This document shows positions 5,126 through 6,638 of a DNA stretch of 6,638 nucleotides, piece after piece. Origin of the DNA: G963664225 sp964538065 (lineage in GTDB: Bacteria; Verrucomicrobiota; Verrucomicrobiia; Limisphaerales; UBA1319). The position numbers were made by a program, and so were the translations under genes. The notes beneath the pieces were generated by a model that ran no database searches, was not told the DNA's origin, and was given only the letters and a program-made list of their open reading frames with translations. Positions within the stretch are counted from its first letter, which is position 1. Each line of letters opens with the position of its first letter. Where the stretch lies: the NCBI GenBank assembly GCA_964538065.1, contig CAZIDG010000164.1:1-6638 (forward strand), written 5' to 3'.

Positions 5126-6427
5126 TCACTTGCATTCGCCCAATTTGCAGGCCTTTGCAATTTGCTCCGCAGAGAGCTTCATTTTGTCCGCCAATGCCTG
5201 TGCAATGGATATTTGTCGTCCAGTCATCGAAGGACGTGCCTCAAGCCATTTCTTAAGGTTATCCTGATTGGAAAAGAATCCCTGTTTGAAACAACCAGCA
5301 GAGACCCATTTGCCATCCGGCATTTGTTTCTGGCCGAACCAGGCAATCGCGGTTGCTGGTTCCAGTGATGCAACCTGCCCATCCAGCGTCTTTACGCGAA
5401 TGACTTCACCCGTCAATCCATCCTTTGCCTCAACCTCGATATCCTGCTTGAGTCGGGCGGCAACGCCCAAAGAACAGTGAGTGCAGCACGCATATCCATG
5501 AGTGTTGCCGAACCTCACCCCACACGCGTCTTCTGGATATACCGCACGATCACAAAACGCACACCGTGTGGCGAGCTCCTTGGAACGCAGCAAATCCCAG
5601 GAGAGCAGGTTACCGGAACTGTTCTTCTGTTCGTTGATGGCAGTGTCTTTGTCGGCGAATGCCTTGATAACAGGCCGCCCCCTGGCATCCATACCGTAAA
5701 GGTATGTCGCAGCGGTTGCCGGCACCCGACTTCCGCTGGCCCAATCCGTTACACTGACTTTGGTGGCTTCGGTCATTGGATCAGCCCCCACCATGCTGGA
5801 ATAATAGATAAAATAGCAATGTGGAGAGCACAATATCCTCTGTTCATTTTGCCCCTTAACCACGGTCAAGGTCTTCAATTGAACATCTCCATCGCACAAA
5901 AAGCAGACTTGATCTCTGGGGCGGTTGTCCGGACTCACCGCCTCCTCACGCACAATGGCGTTGCTCACCTTGCCAGTTACATCCACGCCCAACTCCTTCC
6001 ATTTGGCGAGGATGTCTTCCTTGCCAAAGAAGCCCGTGTGGCGATAGAGTTCCTTGCCATTTTCTTCGAAGAAGATTTGTGTGGGAATCACTTCAATTCC
6101 ATAGATCTTGCCGGCCTCCGGATTCTTCCAGACATCGATGAATTCGACTTTCATCCTGTCCGCATATTCCTGCCTCAACTCATTCAGGATGGGAGCCATC
6201 ATTTTACAGGGAATACACTTATCTGCACCCAGATCGAGAAGTCTCGGCAGTTTTGCAGCCATCACCGCATTTGTTTTGGAATCAGAAACCTCGGACCGTG
6301 TAGTAGTAGCCGGAATTGCTTCGCTGGCGCCGGTTTGAGTCGGGGATTTCCCCTTTTTGATGGCGACAGCGCCCATAACTGCGACGGCAAGCACAGCCAA
6401 AACTACAATTTTTATGGAGTTCTTCAT
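5126..6427 (-). CDS. Membrane-anchored thioredoxin fused to a twin four-cysteine (NosL/TRASH-like?) region
   Basis: A 433-residue protein, about four times the size of a lone thioredoxin. An N-terminal hydrophobic segment (about 5-23) without a lipobox cysteine should act as export signal or anchor, facing the periplasm. A linker leads to a thioredoxin domain (about 58-150) with active site CIPC (71-74) and the cis-proline loop VIPTQIFF (113-120). After this come two motifs of identical spacing, C-x2-C-x21-C-x3-C: cysteines 175/178/200/204 and 289/292/314/318, each beginning CxxCD. Extra cysteines are at 302, 315, 379, 427 and 432, the last two in ACKLGEC near the end. Between the motifs, VSVTDWASGSRVPATAATYLYG (about 225-245) vaguely resembles the NosL core. 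Metal binding or thiol transfer is inferred. The likely electron donor is the CcdA-like protein of the same operon. AAGG lies 7 bases before the ATG. The thioredoxin part is sure; the rest is not. Confidence 0.87.
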   Translation of the reverse strand: MKNSIKIVVLAVLAVAVMGAVAIKKGKSPTQTGASEAIPATTTRSEVSDSKTNAVMAAKLPRLLDLGADKCIPCKMMAPILNELRQEYADRMKVEFIDVWKNPEAGKIYGIEVIPTQIFFEENGKELYRHTGFFGKEDILAKWKELGVDVTGKVSNAIVREEAVSPDNRPRDQVCFLCDGDVQLKTLTVVKGQNEQRILCSPHCYFIYYSSMVGADPMTEATKVSVTDWASGSRVPATAATYLYGMDARGRPVIKAFADKDTAINEQKNSSGNLLSWDLLRSKELATRCAFCDRAVYPEDACGVRFGNTHGYACCTHCSLGVAARLKQDIEVEAKDGLTGEVIRVKTLDGQVASLEPATAIAWFGQKQMPDGKWVSAGCFKQGFFSNQDNLKKWLEARPSMTGRQISIAQALADKMKLSAEQIAKACKLGECK

Positions 6428-6434
6428 AACTCGG

Positions 6435-6438
6435 CCTT
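6435..6438 (-). promoter_or_regulatory. Ribosome binding site (AAGG) of the thioredoxin fusion gene
   Basis: On the minus strand AAAAAGG is followed by 7 bases and then the ATG at 6427. This is one of the few recognisable Shine-Dalgarno sites in the window and supports the chosen start. The gene begins 32 bases after the stop of the preceding ProC-like gene, which suggests one transcript. Confidence 0.55.
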
Positions 6439-6459
6439 TTTACTCATTATACCTCTGAT

Positions 6460-6638
6460 TTACGGCTTGATCTTTTGAAATAGTGCTGGCAGCCGTGTTC
6501 GATACATCTCAGCCACTTGAGGTTCCATCTCGGCCAGCGGTTTGACTGGAATAAGATTCATGACTTCCGCAGGGCTCAAGCCCGATTCGAGCAGGGTCCG
6601 GGCCGCGCCGCACACCATGCGTTTCATGGCGGGGATGA
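6460..6638 (-). CDS. C-terminal end of a ProC-like oxidoreductase (5' part beyond window)
   Basis: The last 58 codons of a gene that begins outside the window. The segment MVCGAARTLLESGLSPAEVMNLIPV (7-31 of the visible part) has the shape of the helical dimerisation domain of pyrroline-5-carboxylate reductase, in which a GAAxLLLESGxxPxEL-like helix precedes the conserved SPGGTT loop. Here that loop is replaced by IPVKPLAE, followed by a last helix (MYRTRLPALFQKIK). This suggests a divergent member of the NAD(P)-binding, ProC/F420-dependent oxidoreductase superfamily and not a true proline-biosynthesis enzyme. The Rossmann domain that would confirm this is not in the window. The stop at 6460 is 32 bases from the thioredoxin fusion start, so it is probably the preceding gene of the same operon. 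That a gene ends here is well supported; the family is tentative. Confidence 0.6.
   Translation of the reverse strand, partial: IPAMKRMVCGAARTLLESGLSPAEVMNLIPVKPLAEMEPQVAEMYRTRLPALFQKIKP

Noticed and set aside
5501..5916. Firm assignment of the cysteine-rich part of the thioredoxin fusion to NosL
   Set aside because: The likeness is limited to a vague VTD...Y pattern. The NosL copper-site residues could not be assigned with confidence, so it is left as a possibility.
5477..6478. Open frame of 333 codons on the plus strand opposite the thioredoxin fusion
   Set aside because: It is antisense to a gene with clear thioredoxin motifs and an anchor, and its translation has no recognisable domain and an unlikely composition. 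It is a shadow of the coding strand.
1..6638. tRNA, rRNA, CRISPR array, insertion sequence or attachment site
   Set aside because: No cloverleaf, no regularly spaced direct repeats, no transposase or integrase frame, and no terminal inverted repeats with target duplications were found on reading both strands.

Overview
The window looks like a piece of a bacterial chromosome from a Gram-negative (diderm) organism. Every supported gene lies on the minus strand, so transcription runs from high to low coordinates. The envelope proteins (periplasmic adaptor, FtsX-type permease, CcdA-like electron carrier, anchored thioredoxin) fit a diderm cell. The small glycine-rich RRM protein and the scarcity of strong Shine-Dalgarno sites would suit the Verrucomicrobia/PVC group or a related lineage, but that is a weak guess from style, not a phylogenetic result.

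Region by region in transcription order. 6638-6460: the 3' end of a gene whose product resembles the C-terminal dimerisation domain of a pyrroline-5-carboxylate-reductase-like (ProC-like) protein. 6427-5126: a 433-residue membrane-anchored thioredoxin fused to a long cysteine-rich part, which carries two four-cysteine motifs of exactly the same spacing and vaguely resembles NosL/TRASH metal-binding domains. 5087-4701: a DGC-family putative zinc-binding protein. 4704-4486: an unrecognised 72-codon frame locked into the operon by an ATGA overlap and a 3-base gap. 4482-3784: a CcdA-like membrane electron carrier. 3757-2585, 2588-1377 and 1380-676: periplasmic adaptor, FtsX/DevC/MacB-type permease and ATPase of a tripartite ABC exporter, joined by ATGA overlaps. 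675-288: 388 bases without a convincing gene, holding several short inverted repeats. 287-1: the start of an RRM RNA-binding protein with a Gly/Arg-rich tail, cut by the window edge and probably independent of the operon.

How the genes may work together (inference): the CcdA-like protein would move electrons from cytoplasmic thioredoxin to the periplasmic CIPC thioredoxin domain, keeping the neighbouring cysteine clusters or a partner reduced. The DGC protein and the cysteine clusters point to a soft metal or metalloid, or another thiol-reactive compound, and the ABC exporter could remove it or a related molecule. The tight spacing supports one transcript. The substrate cannot be read from the sequence. 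No outer-membrane factor and no dedicated regulator are visible in the window. The most interesting items are the thioredoxin/twin-cysteine-motif fusion, the operon combination, and the 72-codon frame.
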